From CAVQRB01 sp963715055 (GTDB lineage Bacteria > Pseudomonadota > Alphaproteobacteria > Rhodobacterales > Rhodobacteraceae): 64,000 nt of DNA. This document shows, piece after piece, positions 1 through 8,525 of the stretch. The notes under the pieces were generated by a model. The model made no database searches, was not told where the DNA came from, and saw only the letters and a program-made list of their open reading frames with translations. The stretch covers positions 310,001 through 374,000 of the forward strand of contig CAVQRB010000002.1 of assembly GCA_963715055.1 (NCBI GenBank), given 5' to 3'. How positions within the stretch are numbered: position 1 is the stretch's first letter; the number at the start of each line of letters is the position of its first letter. A program made the position numbers and the translations under genes.

Positions 1-820
1 ATGTGCCTCCGCCACCGCCGCTTCGGGCGGGCCGAGGGAAAAGTTTCGATCAAAATCGCAGAAATACCCGTCCACCACGAGGCCGGTGTCCAGCATCAGC
101 ACGTCCCCCAGAGCCAAAGGCGCGGTCCGTCGCGGGCGAGATCACGTCCGAGTACCCCATCGGCCCTGCGGCCCCGGCAAGGTAGGGCACCCAGTCCGCC
201 CCTTCCGCAAGGCACAGCATCTGGAAACGCCGGAAGACCTCCGACAGGGGCACGCCCGTGCGGGCGATCTCTGCCACGCGGGCGAAGGCCCGGTCCGCCA
301 CAGCGCAGGCCGCTGATATCTTTCGAATTTCCGCCGGTGATTTGATCATGCGCTGGGATTGCACGATGGCGCCGTCGCCCTCAAAGCGGCGCGAACCGAT
401 CGCCGCCTGCACCCTGTCCCAGTCACCGAGCGGCATCCGCAGATGCGTGGCAAGCCCGCTCGGCACACCGATCACCGCCCCTTCGGACGTGATCTCGCAG
501 AGGGTGGTGGCCAGAAGGCTCACCCCGTCATCGTCATAATCCGGCGCGCGCCAGCTGCGGATGTCGGCGATCCATGTCGATGCCATCAGCGGCACCCCTA
601 TGGAAGGGATCACGGCGACCGGATCGCCGGTGCGCGGCACGATCAGGAACCAGGGCCGGGTCGGGCTCTCCCAGAAGCGCGTGAGAAAACCGCTGAAATA
701 CCGCAGATCGGCTTCAGTGGTGAGAAGCAATGCGGAGAGCCCCGCCTCTGCCATCGCAGCTTGCGCTTTTGCAAGCCGCTCGCGGTACTCCGCCGGAGGA
801 AAACCACGAGGATCGCTCAT
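1..820 (-). CDS. M24-family aminopeptidase P / Xaa-Pro dipeptidase, apparent frameshift, truncated by window edge
   Basis: The N-terminal part (from ATG at 820) is a creatinase/aminopeptidase-P N-domain, with a segment reading DLRYFSGFLTRFWESPTRPW. The M24 catalytic domain follows. At bases 116-118 the frame shifts. One extra A in an AAA run (plus strand) turns the expected LALGDVLMLDTG into unrelated residues. The next frame restores the family motif MLDTGLVVDGYFCDFDRNF, which carries the two metal-binding Asp residues, and stays open to base 1. The 3' end lies outside the window. The start overlaps the stop of the PLP lyase upstream by four bases (ATGA), so the two are probably co-translated. 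M24 enzymes cleave Xaa-Pro dipeptides or related amides; the substrate here is unknown. I read the shift as a likely sequence error. Confidence 0.75.
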
Positions 821-1854
821 GCCTGCGCCTCTTCCGAGAGAATCAGCAGAACCCTGGAGCGCGGACCGAGACCCAAGTCAGCGCCGCCCGCCAGGGCTCC
901 CGCAAGTCCCGCTGCCCCGGAAGGCGTCGAGGCCAGATCATGCGCCGCCGCCAGATGTGCGCCCGCGGCTCCTTCGGCTTCGGTGATCGTCACGAACAGG
1001 TCTGCGTCCCGTGCCAGCCCTTTCAGTGCGATCAACGACGGCTCCTTGCAGTCGAGCCGCCCCATCGCCGACACAGGACCTTCGGTGACGACGGGCCGGC
1101 CCGCTCGAATGGACCCCGCGAGGGCCGGTGCCACTTCCGGTTCCACGACGATGATCCTGGGCGCGTCCCCCCAAGCCGCTCGCGCATGGGCCGCCGCCGC
1201 TGCCGCGAGACCACCCACGCCGGCTTGCAGGAAGATATGCGTTGGAGGCTGCGTCATCTCCGCCACCACTTCGGCCATCAGGATCAGGTAGCCTTCCATC
1301 AGCCGGTGCGGTCGTTCGACATAGCCGGGCCAGGAACTGTCGGAGAGAAGATCGAGCCCCTCCTCCGCCGCATCCCGCGCCGCTGCCGCCATGCTTTGCT
1401 CGTAGACATCCCCTTCGCGCCGCACCTCCGCCCCGAAGGCCCGCAAGCGCTCCGCAAATGCTTCCGGCACGGTCTCGGCGATATAGATCCGCGCCCGGGC
1501 TCCAAAGGCCGCAGCGCCCGCGGCGACCGAGAGCCCGTGATTGCCCGCACTGGCGGTCACATATGTGCGCCCGGCCGCGCGCCCGGCGGCTGCGTCGCAG
1601 GCAATGACATAGGCCGCACCCAGCGCCTTGAAACTCCCCAGCCCCATGCGCCCGCGCTCGTCCTTGACATCGACTTCACAGACGCCGAGCGCCGCTGCGA
1701 GCCCCTCACTGCGCCGCAGGGGCGTCGCCCCGGCCTTCGGGCAGCGCGCCACAAGATCAAGAGCGGGCCGTGGGTCGGATGCGGGAAACGGAATGCCGGA
1801 GAGATCAGGCGTCGAGATGCCGGAGCCGCGAAAGGGGTTCTCGGTGATTTTCAT
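817..1854 (-). CDS. PLP-dependent lyase, diaminopropionate ammonia-lyase-like
   Basis: A 345-residue fold-type II PLP enzyme (tryptophan synthase beta superfamily). The N-terminal phrase STPDLSGIPFP...P.AGATPL resembles 2,3-diaminopropionate ammonia-lyase and threonine dehydratase relatives. The likely Schiff-base lysine is in GSFKALGAAYV (about residues 74-84), and the phosphate-binding loop is in TASAGNHG. It is somewhat shorter than the ~400-residue E. coli DpaL. The frame is open upstream to 1956, but I chose the ATG at 1854 because homology begins there. The gene overlaps the M24 peptidase by four bases, which suggests a small amino-acid or peptide catabolic operon. The reaction is probably alpha,beta-elimination of an amino acid to a keto acid and ammonia. 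Exact substrate is inference. Confidence 0.75.
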   Translation of the reverse strand: MKITENPFRGSGISTPDLSGIPFPASDPRPALDLVARCPKAGATPLRRSEGLAAALGVCEVDVKDERGRMGLGSFKALGAAYVIACDAAAGRAAGRTYVTASAGNHGLSVAAGAAAFGARARIYIAETVPEAFAERLRAFGAEVRREGDVYEQSMAAAARDAAEEGLDLLSDSSWPGYVERPHRLMEGYLILMAEVVAEMTQPPTHIFLQAGVGGLAAAAAAHARAAWGDAPRIIVVEPEVAPALAGSIRAGRPVVTEGPVSAMGRLDCKEPSLIALKGLARDADLFVTITEAEGAAGAHLAAAHDLASTPSGAAGLAGALAGGADLGLGPRSRVLLILSEEAQA

Positions 1855-2024
1855 GACCTCATTGCACCTTCTCCCGGGCGGCAGGTCAATGGGCTTGCCA
1901 AACGCCGCGCCCTGACCGACTCTGCAACGGCGCACGGATGCTGGGTTCTTTCGCACCTTTGCACGCTGCCGCTGCGCGCTAAGTGTATTATCAACAACCG
2001 CAAGTACCGACGAGTAGGCAGGAC

Positions 2025-3146
2025 ATGACCAGTATTCCAGGGCTGAGACAAGGCTTCGCAGCCATCGCCATGCTTTTCTGCAGCGTCATCGCCGGGCCCG
2101 CCGCCGCGCAGGGCGGCCCGGCGGCGGTCGGCGTTGAGACCGTCGAGGTGCAGACCATCGCGGAAACGGTCCCGCTCTTTGCGCAGGTCGTGACCTCCCG
2201 CGAGGGCACCGTCGCCAGCCGCATCGCCGGGACCGTCGACAAGGTGAACGTGCTCGACGGCGTGAGCGTGACCGCGGGCGATGTGCTCGTGGAACTCGAC
2301 ACGGAGCTTCTGGAAATCATCGACCGGCAAGCCGAGGCGCGGGTCGCCGAAGCCTCCGCCGGGATCGCCACGGCGACCTCGCGGCTTGATCGCGCCACCA
2401 ATGCTCTGGCGCGGATCGAAGGACTTCGCGAGACCAATTCGTTTTCGCAAAGCCGCTTTGACGAAGCGCAAAGCGACTATTTCGAGGCGCAGGGACAGCT
2501 GGCCGAGGCACAGGCCCGCGTCAAGACGGCGGAAGCCGCCCTCGCCGAAGCCCGCTACCAGCTCGAACGCGCCCGCATCACCGCACCGTTTTCGGGCATC
2601 GTGCTGGAGGTGAATACAAACCCCGGCGAATACATCAGTTCGGGTGCCTCTGTGTTGACACTGGTCGACACCACCTCCTTCGAGATCGAGGCCAGCGTGC
2701 CTGCGCGCTACATCCGCGTGCTGGAACCGGGCCTCGAGGTCAGCGGTATGACCGAGGACGGCGAGGCCCTCTCGCTCAGCGTCCGCGTCCTGCTGCCGGT
2801 CGAGGATCAGGCGACGCGGACCCGTCCGGTGCGGTTTGCCTCCACCTCGCTCTCCGACCTCGAGAAAGTCGCGATCGGGCAATCGATCACCGTTTCGATC
2901 CCGGTCAGCGCGCCGCGCGCGGTGGTCGCGGTGCCCAAGGACGCCCTGGTGCAGGCGCGCGGCGGCTGGACCGTTTTCGTGGCCGTGGACGGCAAGGCCG
3001 AACCGCGCCCCGTGGAGATCGGCGTGGCGCTCGGCGACCGCTTCGAGGTGCTCTCCGGCCTCAAGGAAGGCGATGTGGTCGTCACCCGTGGCAACGAGCG
3101 GCTGCGCCCCGGGCAGGACATCGCGCCGATGGGCGCGGGCAACTAG
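2025..3146 (+). CDS. RND efflux periplasmic adaptor (HlyD/AcrA-type membrane fusion protein)
   Basis: A 373-residue adaptor. It begins with a signal-peptide-like stretch (about residues 1-28, ending near AGPAAAQ). Next come a lipoyl/barrel-sandwich half (GTVDKVNVLDGVSVTAGDVL), an alpha-helical hairpin rich in Ala/Glu/Arg (about residues 100-180), the second lipoyl half (RITAPFSGIVLEVNTNPGEYIS) and beta-barrel and membrane-proximal domains. Known family role: it links an inner-membrane RND pump to an outer-membrane channel. The pump gene starts nine bases downstream, so the two form an operon. No outer-membrane factor gene is nearby, so a TolC encoded elsewhere is probably used. The ATG at 2025 was preferred over an in-frame upstream codon because AGGCAGG precedes it. 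Confidence 0.9.
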   Translation: MTSIPGLRQGFAAIAMLFCSVIAGPAAAQGGPAAVGVETVEVQTIAETVPLFAQVVTSREGTVASRIAGTVDKVNVLDGVSVTAGDVLVELDTELLEIIDRQAEARVAEASAGIATATSRLDRATNALARIEGLRETNSFSQSRFDEAQSDYFEAQGQLAEAQARVKTAEAALAEARYQLERARITAPFSGIVLEVNTNPGEYISSGASVLTLVDTTSFEIEASVPARYIRVLEPGLEVSGMTEDGEALSLSVRVLLPVEDQATRTRPVRFASTSLSDLEKVAIGQSITVSIPVSAPRAVVAVPKDALVQARGGWTVFVAVDGKAEPRPVEIGVALGDRFEVLSGLKEGDVVVTRGNERLRPGQDIAPMGAGN

Positions 3147-3155
3147 GGGGCGGAG

Positions 3156-6100
3156 ATGGACATCATCCGCTTTTCCATCGAACGCCCCGTCGCGGTGGTC
3201 GCCGTGGTGATCATGGCCGTGCTCTTCGGCCTGATCGCCGTGACCCGCATCCCGATCCAGCTCGCACCTGACGTGCGCAAACCCATCGTCGTGATCACGA
3301 CCGACTGGCCCGGTGCGGCCCCCTCCGAGGTGGAGCGCGAAATCGTGAACCCCCAGGAAGAGGCGCTGCGCGGTCTCGAAGGGCTTGACGTGATGACCTC
3401 GCGGGCGCGCTCCGGCGAGGCCGAGGTGACGCTGGAGTTCGGCATCGGCACGGACATGGGGCAAGCGCTGCTGCTGGTGTCCAACCGGCTCGACCGGGTA
3501 AGCGGCTATCCGGACGAGGCGGGCGAGCCTTCGCTCGACACCTCCGGCGCCGACGACAGCCCGATCGCATGGGTGGTACTGACGGCGCAGGAGGGCAACA
3601 CCCGCTCGATGCCCACCTACGGCGATTTCGCCGAGGATGTGATCAAGGAGCGGATCGAGCGGATCGAAGGCGTGTCCGCCGTCAACATCTTCGGCGGCGT
3701 GACGCAGGAGTTGCAGGTCGTCGTCGATCCGCGACGGCTGTCGCTCTTCGATCTGACCGTGCCGGAAGTGGTGCGCATCCTGCGGAACGAGAACATCTCG
3801 CTCTCCGCCGGGGACGTGGAGGAAGGCAAGCGGCGCTACGTGGTGCGCGCCGAGGGCAACCTCAATACCGTCGCCGCCATCGAAGCCGTGGTGCTGCGTT
3901 CGGAAATCGGCGCGGGCGGTTCGGGCCGGGTCCGGGTCAGCGATGTGGCGGAGGTCGGCTTCGCCTACCGCGACCCGACCACGCGGCTGCGCTACAAGGG
4001 CGTGCCGGGTCTTGCCTTCAACATCGTGCGCGAACCCGGCGCCAATGTGATCGAGACCATGGACGGCGTGCGCGAGGTGCTGGCGGAGCTGTCCGCCGGA
4101 CCGGTGGCAGCGGCCGGTCTGACCATGCGGCAGGTCTATGACGAGACCATCTACATCAACGGCGCAATCGATCTCGTGACGCAGAACATCTGGATCGGCG
4201 GCGGGCTTGCGGCGCTGATCCTGCTGATGTTCCTGCGCAGCCCGCGCGCAACGCTGGTGGTGTCGCTTGCCATCCCGGTGAGCATCGTCGCGACCTTCGT
4301 CGCCATGGCCGCCACCGGGCGCACGCTCAATGTCATTTCGCTCGCCGGCATCGCCTTCGCCGTGGGCATGATCGTCGATGCCGCCATCGTCGTGCTGGAA
4401 AACATCTACCGCCTGCGCGAGCAGGGCAAATCCCGGCGCGAAGCAGCCTACCGCGGCGCGAAGCAGGTCTGGGGCGCGATTCTCGTCTCCGCGCTGACGA
4501 CGGTGCTCGTCTTCGTACCAATCCTCGTGATGGAACTGGAGGCCGGGCAACTCTTTCGCGACATCGCCGTGGCGATCTCGGTCTCGGTGCTGCTGTCGCT
4601 GGTGGTCGCCGTCACAGTGATCCCCGCCCTGGCGAGCCGGCTCCTGAAGTCTGGCGAACAGAAGACGCTGCGGATCTGGGGCCTCGATCATCTGGCCGGT
4701 GGCTTTCATGCCCTTGTCATGGCCTATGTCAGGATGACGGTGCGGTTCCGGACCATCGGGCTTGTGATGGTGGCCGCCATCGCCGGCGGCGCCGCCTTTG
4801 CGACCGTCGCTTTCCTGCCCCGGCTGGAATACCTGCCGGAAGGGAACCGGAACCTCGTCTTCGGCCTGATCATCCCGCCGCCCGGCTACAACCTCGACAC
4901 CACCCAGACCATCGCCCAGCGGATCGAGACGGTAGCCGAACCGCTCTGGCAGGCGGCCCCCGCGTTGGAAACCGAGGACGGCACACCGACGATCGAGAAC
5001 TTCTTCTTCGTGGCGACCCCGGGCAACAGCTTCGTCGGCGCGGCGGCGGTGGACGGCAGCCGCGCGGCAGACCTCATCCCGGTGCTCTCGCGCCCGATCT
5101 TCTCCGAGCCCGGCACTTTCGGGTTCATGACCCAGCCTTCGCTTTTCGGGCGTGGCGTCGGTGGCGGGCGCACGATCGAGCTGAACATCTCCGGCCAGGA
5201 CCTCGAAGAGATCCTCGGTGTCGCAGGACAGGCGGCGGGGATGATCGCAGGCCTGCTGCCGCGCTCCGAAGGCCACCAGTTCCGCCCGATCCCGGGCCTC
5301 GAGCTTGGCGCGCCCGAGGTGCGACTGGTGCCTGACCGCCTGCGTCTTGCCGATGCGGGGCTGACGGCGTCGGATCTTGCGCTGACCGTGGATGCCTTCA
5401 ACGACGGGCTGCGCGTGGCGGAGATCACCGTGGGCGCCGAGCGGCTCAACCTCACGCTGAAGGGCGATCCGGGCCTCCGGACGGCGCAGCGGACGCAGGA
5501 CATCGGCAATTACCCCGTTGTGACGCCTTCGGGCCAGATCGTGCCGGTCTCGGCCCTGGCCGACGTGGTGGTGACGGCGGGCCCCACCGAAATCCGCCAC
5601 CGCGACCGTCTGCGCACCGTGACACTCGAAGTGCGCCCCTCGGACGCGCTGCCGCTCGAAGCCGCTGTCGAACTGCTGGAGGCCGAGGTGGTCTCGGCGC
5701 TGGAGCAACGCGGCCTGCCCGAAGGCATCCGCGTCACGGTATCGGGCACCGCGGATCAATTGAGCCAGACATGGGACGCGATCCAGATCAACCTCGCCGT
5801 GGCGCTGGTGATCGTCTTCCTCGTCATGGCGATCCTGTTCGAATCCTTCGTGCTGCCGCTGGTGATCATGATCTCGGTCCCGGTGGCTGCGGCGGGTGGC
5901 GTCGGCGGGCTTGCCCTGCTCAACACGTTCCAGACGCAGCCTCTGGACATGCTGACCCTGCTCGGGTTCATCATCCTCGTGGGCATCGTGGTCAACAACG
6001 CCATCCTGATCGTGCACCAGACGCTCTACCACCTGCGCGAGGAAGGCATGGCCCCCATAGACGCCATCGAGGAGGCGACGCGCAACCGGATCCGGCCGAT

Positions 6101-6317
6101 CTTCATGTCGACCCTCACCTCCGTCTTCGGGATGCTGCCGCTGGTGGTATTTCCGGGTGAAGGTTCGGAGCTCTACCGGGGTCTTGGGGCCGTGGTCGTG
6201 GGCGGTCTGGCGATGTCTGCTTTCCTGACGCTTCTGACCGTCCCGCCGCTCCTGCGGCTCTGCGTGCGCACGCCGGCCGCGGATGCGCAAACCCTCTCGG
6301 CTACACCCGCGCAGTAG
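3156..6317 (+). CDS. RND efflux transporter permease (AcrB/MexF superfamily)
   Basis: A 1053-residue inner-membrane pump with the RND plan: an N-terminal helix (IERPVAVVAVVIMAVLFGLI), two large periplasmic loops and two blocks of transmembrane helices (about residues 330-550 and 880-1030). In TM4 the segment near residue 400 reads GMIVDAAIVVLENIY, so only the first of the two AcrB aspartates is kept, as in CusA-type pumps. In TM10 the segment near residue 942 reads GIVVNNAILIV, with Asn where AcrB has Lys940. The proton relay therefore differs from canonical AcrB. The start is preceded by GGGGCGGAG and lies nine bases after the adaptor stop. Substrate is unknown. The whole pump region is also open on the opposite strand, which I treat as a GC artefact. 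Confidence 0.92.
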   Translation: MDIIRFSIERPVAVVAVVIMAVLFGLIAVTRIPIQLAPDVRKPIVVITTDWPGAAPSEVEREIVNPQEEALRGLEGLDVMTSRARSGEAEVTLEFGIGTDMGQALLLVSNRLDRVSGYPDEAGEPSLDTSGADDSPIAWVVLTAQEGNTRSMPTYGDFAEDVIKERIERIEGVSAVNIFGGVTQELQVVVDPRRLSLFDLTVPEVVRILRNENISLSAGDVEEGKRRYVVRAEGNLNTVAAIEAVVLRSEIGAGGSGRVRVSDVAEVGFAYRDPTTRLRYKGVPGLAFNIVREPGANVIETMDGVREVLAELSAGPVAAAGLTMRQVYDETIYINGAIDLVTQNIWIGGGLAALILLMFLRSPRATLVVSLAIPVSIVATFVAMAATGRTLNVISLAGIAFAVGMIVDAAIVVLENIYRLREQGKSRREAAYRGAKQVWGAILVSALTTVLVFVPILVMELEAGQLFRDIAVAISVSVLLSLVVAVTVIPALASRLLKSGEQKTLRIWGLDHLAGGFHALVMAYVRMTVRFRTIGLVMVAAIAGGAAFATVAFLPRLEYLPEGNRNLVFGLIIPPPGYNLDTTQTIAQRIETVAEPLWQAAPALETEDGTPTIENFFFVATPGNSFVGAAAVDGSRAADLIPVLSRPIFSEPGTFGFMTQPSLFGRGVGGGRTIELNISGQDLEEILGVAGQAAGMIAGLLPRSEGHQFRPIPGLELGAPEVRLVPDRLRLADAGLTASDLALTVDAFNDGLRVAEITVGAERLNLTLKGDPGLRTAQRTQDIGNYPVVTPSGQIVPVSALADVVVTAGPTEIRHRDRLRTVTLEVRPSDALPLEAAVELLEAEVVSALEQRGLPEGIRVTVSGTADQLSQTWDAIQINLAVALVIVFLVMAILFESFVLPLVIMISVPVAAAGGVGGLALLNTFQTQPLDMLTLLGFIILVGIVVNNAILIVHQTLYHLREEGMAPIDAIEEATRNRIRPIFMSTLTSVFGMLPLVVFPGEGSELYRGLGAVVVGGLAMSAFLTLLTVPPLLRLCVRTPAADAQTLSATPAQ

Positions 6318-6318
6318 G

Positions 6319-6555
6319 TCACTTGCGCCAGTGAAACGGCACGATGATCAGCGCGCCGACGGAGGCCGCGATGGCGTTGATGCCAGGACTGCGAAAGCCC
6401 ACTCCGAACATCAGCGTCACGAAATACATCAGGAAAGCGCCGCCGATGCAGATGATGATGCTCTGCAAATATCCGTTATGCGTGAACCCGGTCTTCTCTG
6501 CGGCAAAGCCCACGAGCCCCGCGATCACCACCGTGCCGATCATCGTGGGAAACAT
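6319..6555 (-). CDS. GlsB/YeaQ/YmgE-family small membrane protein
   Basis: A 78-residue, almost entirely hydrophobic protein. It starts MFPTMIGTVVIAGLVGFAAE and has about three predicted membrane segments. It matches the transglycosylase-associated / GlsB-YeaQ type in size and glycine-rich helices, but the GFAAEKTGFTHNGYLQSIIICIGG pattern is a divergent form. I chose the ATG at 6555 because AGGAAAGG lies just upstream; a longer open frame extends to 6669 but has no support. It is convergent with the RND pump, with one base between the stops, and follows fmt on the same strand. The function of the family is poorly defined (envelope stress in some bacteria). Confidence 0.6.
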   Translation of the reverse strand: MFPTMIGTVVIAGLVGFAAEKTGFTHNGYLQSIIICIGGAFLMYFVTLMFGVGFRSPGINAIAASVGALIIVPFHWRK

Positions 6556-6568
6556 CTGGCATCCTTTC

Positions 6569-7474
6569 CTAAAGAACCGTGCCCGCAGGCAGCGGCCAGC
6601 CGCGCAGGAACTCGCCCGCATCCTGCACCCCTTTGCCCGCCCGCTGCAAGCGGATGAGTTCGACCGCACCGCTGCCGCAGGCCACGCGCAAAGGGTCGTG
6701 CAGCACCGTCCCCGGTACCCCTGTCCCGTCGGCCAGCCGTGAAGCGATCAGCTTGATCCGGGTCTCGCCCGCCATCGTCCAGGCGCCGGGAAAGGGCGAC
6801 AGCCCCCTGATCAGCCGGTCCACCTCGGGGGCCGGGCGGGTCCAGTCGACCTGCGCCTCCGCCTTGTCGATCTTGGCGGCATAGGTGACGCCCTCGTCGG
6901 TCTGCGGCTCGGGCGTCAGACTGTCCAGCCGCGCCAGCGCCTCGACGATCAGCGCCGCCCCCATACCACTCAGCCGGTCGTGCAGATGCGCGGTGGTCTC
7001 CTCGCTGCCGATGGGCGTCCTGCGGCTCAGAAGCACCGGCCCGGTGTCGAGCCCCGCTTCCATCTGCATGATGCAGACCCCTGTCTCCGCGTCCCCCGCC
7101 ATCACCGCCCGGTGGATCGGCGCGGCGCCGCGCCAGCGCGGCAACAGGCTCGCATGGATGTTGAGGCACCCGCGGGCAGGCGCGTCGAGGATTGCCTGCG
7201 GCAGGATCAGCCCATAGGCCACCACCACGGCAACATCCGCCTTCAGGTCCGCAAAATCCGCCTGCGCGTCCGCGTCGCGCAAGGAAACCGGATGGCGCAC
7301 GGGCAGGCCCATCGCTTCGGCGCGGGCCTGAACCGGGCTTGGCCGGTCCTTCTTGCCCCGGCCGGCAGGTCGCGGCGGCTGGCTGTAGACGCAAGGCACC
7401 TCGTGCCCCGCCGCCACCAGCGCTTCCAGCACCGGCACCGAGAACTCCGGTGTTCCCATGAAGATCACGCGCAT
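6569..7474 (-). CDS. fmt: methionyl-tRNA formyltransferase
   Basis: A 301-residue enzyme that formylates initiator Met-tRNA with 10-formyl-THF. The N-terminus MRVIFMGTPEFSVPVLEAL and the catalytic segment NIHASLLPRWRGAAPI (Asn105 and His107) are diagnostic. The loop with the catalytic Asp is in GLDTGPVLL. The C-terminal tRNA-binding domain follows. The ATG at 7474 matches the family N-terminus; the frame is open to 7531 without homology. It is the last gene of a def-def-def-fmt run, 53 bases after the third def paralog. Formylation and deformylation are therefore encoded together, as is common in bacteria. Confidence 0.96.
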   Translation of the reverse strand: MRVIFMGTPEFSVPVLEALVAAGHEVPCVYSQPPRPAGRGKKDRPSPVQARAEAMGLPVRHPVSLRDADAQADFADLKADVAVVVAYGLILPQAILDAPARGCLNIHASLLPRWRGAAPIHRAVMAGDAETGVCIMQMEAGLDTGPVLLSRRTPIGSEETTAHLHDRLSGMGAALIVEALARLDSLTPEPQTDEGVTYAAKIDKAEAQVDWTRPAPEVDRLIRGLSPFPGAWTMAGETRIKLIASRLADGTGVPGTVLHDPLRVACGSGAVELIRLQRAGKGVQDAGEFLRGWPLPAGTVL

Positions 7475-7527
7475 GGCCGGGGCCTCGCCGTGATGTCTCG
7501 CCTGTGCGCAGGAGCCCAGCGCATCGC

Positions 7528-8025
7528 TCAATTCCCCAGCTTGCGGGCGCGGCGCAGCAGCATGTCGCGCTTCACCTTGCTCAGGTGGTCGAAATACATC
7601 TTCCCGTTCAGATGGTCGATCTGGTGCTGCACCGATGTGGCTTCCAAGCCGACGAGATCGCGCCGCACAAGCATGCCGTTTTCATCCATGAACCGCACCG
7701 CGACCCCGCGCGGGCGCGACACCTTGGCAAAGACACCGGGCAGGTTCGGGCTCGCCTCCTCATGGTCGTTCATGATGGCGGAGGCGTCGATGATCTCCGG
7801 GTTCGCCATGCGGATGCGCCGATCGCGACGCTCGGAGGCATCCACCACCGCAAGCCGCAGCATCACGCCGATCTGCGGCGCCGCCAGACCGACCCCCGGC
7901 ATCGCGTCCATGGTATCGATCATATCCTGCCAGATCGCCCTGATCTCCTCGGTGATTCCGGCGACGGGCTGCGCTGCGCTGCGCAGGCGCGCGTCGGGCC
8001 AGCGCAGGCAGGGCCGGACGGTCAC
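7528..8025 (-). CDS. peptide deformylase-like paralog with substituted active site
   Basis: A 165-residue member of the peptide deformylase fold. Motif 1 is intact (GVGLAAPQ, residues 44-51). The metal-site motif EGCLS is replaced by EASPN (residues 90-94), putting Ser92 where the metal-binding Cys should be. HEIDH is replaced by HQIDH (134-138), so the catalytic Glu is Gln. With one of three metal ligands and the general base altered, ordinary Fe/Zn deformylase activity is unlikely. The two metal His residues remain. Conserved length and tight coupling (four-base overlap with the upstream def gene) argue against a decaying pseudogene. It may be a regulatory or ribosome-binding paralog; that is inference. 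Confidence 0.85.
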   Translation of the reverse strand: MTVRPCLRWPDARLRSAAQPVAGITEEIRAIWQDMIDTMDAMPGVGLAAPQIGVMLRLAVVDASERRDRRIRMANPEIIDASAIMNDHEEASPNLPGVFAKVSRPRGVAVRFMDENGMLVRRDLVGLEATSVQHQIDHLNGKMYFDHLSKVKRDMLLRRARKLGN

Positions 8026-8525
8026 GCCTGCACCGCCGCGTACTCCCGGAGCACGCGCGCGCGCTCCTCGGGGGCCAGATGATCGAGAGTCACGATCCCG
8101 TTCAGGTGATCGATCTCATGCTGCGCGCAAAGCGCCTCGAAACCGGTCAACTCGCGCGTGACGCGGGTGCCTTCAAGGTCGGTAAAGCTGAGCGTGATGG
8201 CCTCGGACCGCGCGATCGTCGCACTCACGCCGGGGATCGAGAGGCAGCCTTCGACGCTCGAGAACAGGACCGTGCTTGCCGCCTCGATCACCGGATCGAC
8301 CGCCACCACCGGCGTAGGCTTGCCGGTCTTCCAGCCCGCATCCATCACGAAAATCCGCTGCATCACCCCGACTTGCGGCCCGGCGAGCCCACGGCCGGGC
8401 GCTGCATACATGGTCTCAAGCATGTCCGCCGCCAGCCCGCGCACCTCCGCCGTGATATCCCCCACCGGGGCGCAGATCTCGGACAGGCGCGGGTCGGGCC
8501 AGCGCAGGATCGGCCTTTCGCTCAT
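8022..8525 (-). CDS. def: peptide deformylase, second paralog
   Basis: A 167-residue deformylase that would remove the N-formyl group from nascent proteins. Motif 2 EGCLS (with Cys94) and motif 3 HEIDH (136-140) are intact. Motif 1 reads GRGLAGPQ (44-51) instead of GVGLAAPQ, so the S1' pocket and oxyanion region differ slightly from the canonical copy. It overlaps its neighbours on both sides by four bases (ATGA type). It is therefore the middle gene of a translationally coupled set of three deformylases. Probably active. Substrate preference may differ from the first copy. Confidence 0.9.
   Translation of the reverse strand: MSERPILRWPDPRLSEICAPVGDITAEVRGLAADMLETMYAAPGRGLAGPQVGVMQRIFVMDAGWKTGKPTPVVAVDPVIEAASTVLFSSVEGCLSIPGVSATIARSEAITLSFTDLEGTRVTRELTGFEALCAQHEIDHLNGIVTLDHLAPEERARVLREYAAVQA

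Noticed and set aside
1..1854. Reading the M24 peptidase and PLP lyase as an ectoine degradation pair (DoeA with EutB).
   Set aside because: The peptidase lacks DoeA-like phrases I can name, and no ectoine transporter or DoeB gene is present. Generic M24 is safer.
1851..6290. A 1479-codon open frame on the minus strand, antisense to the whole RND adaptor-pump operon.
   Set aside because: High GC with C/G at third positions removes stops on the opposite strand. The sequence is rich in His, Gln, Arg and Asp and shows no domain, while the plus strand encodes well-known proteins.
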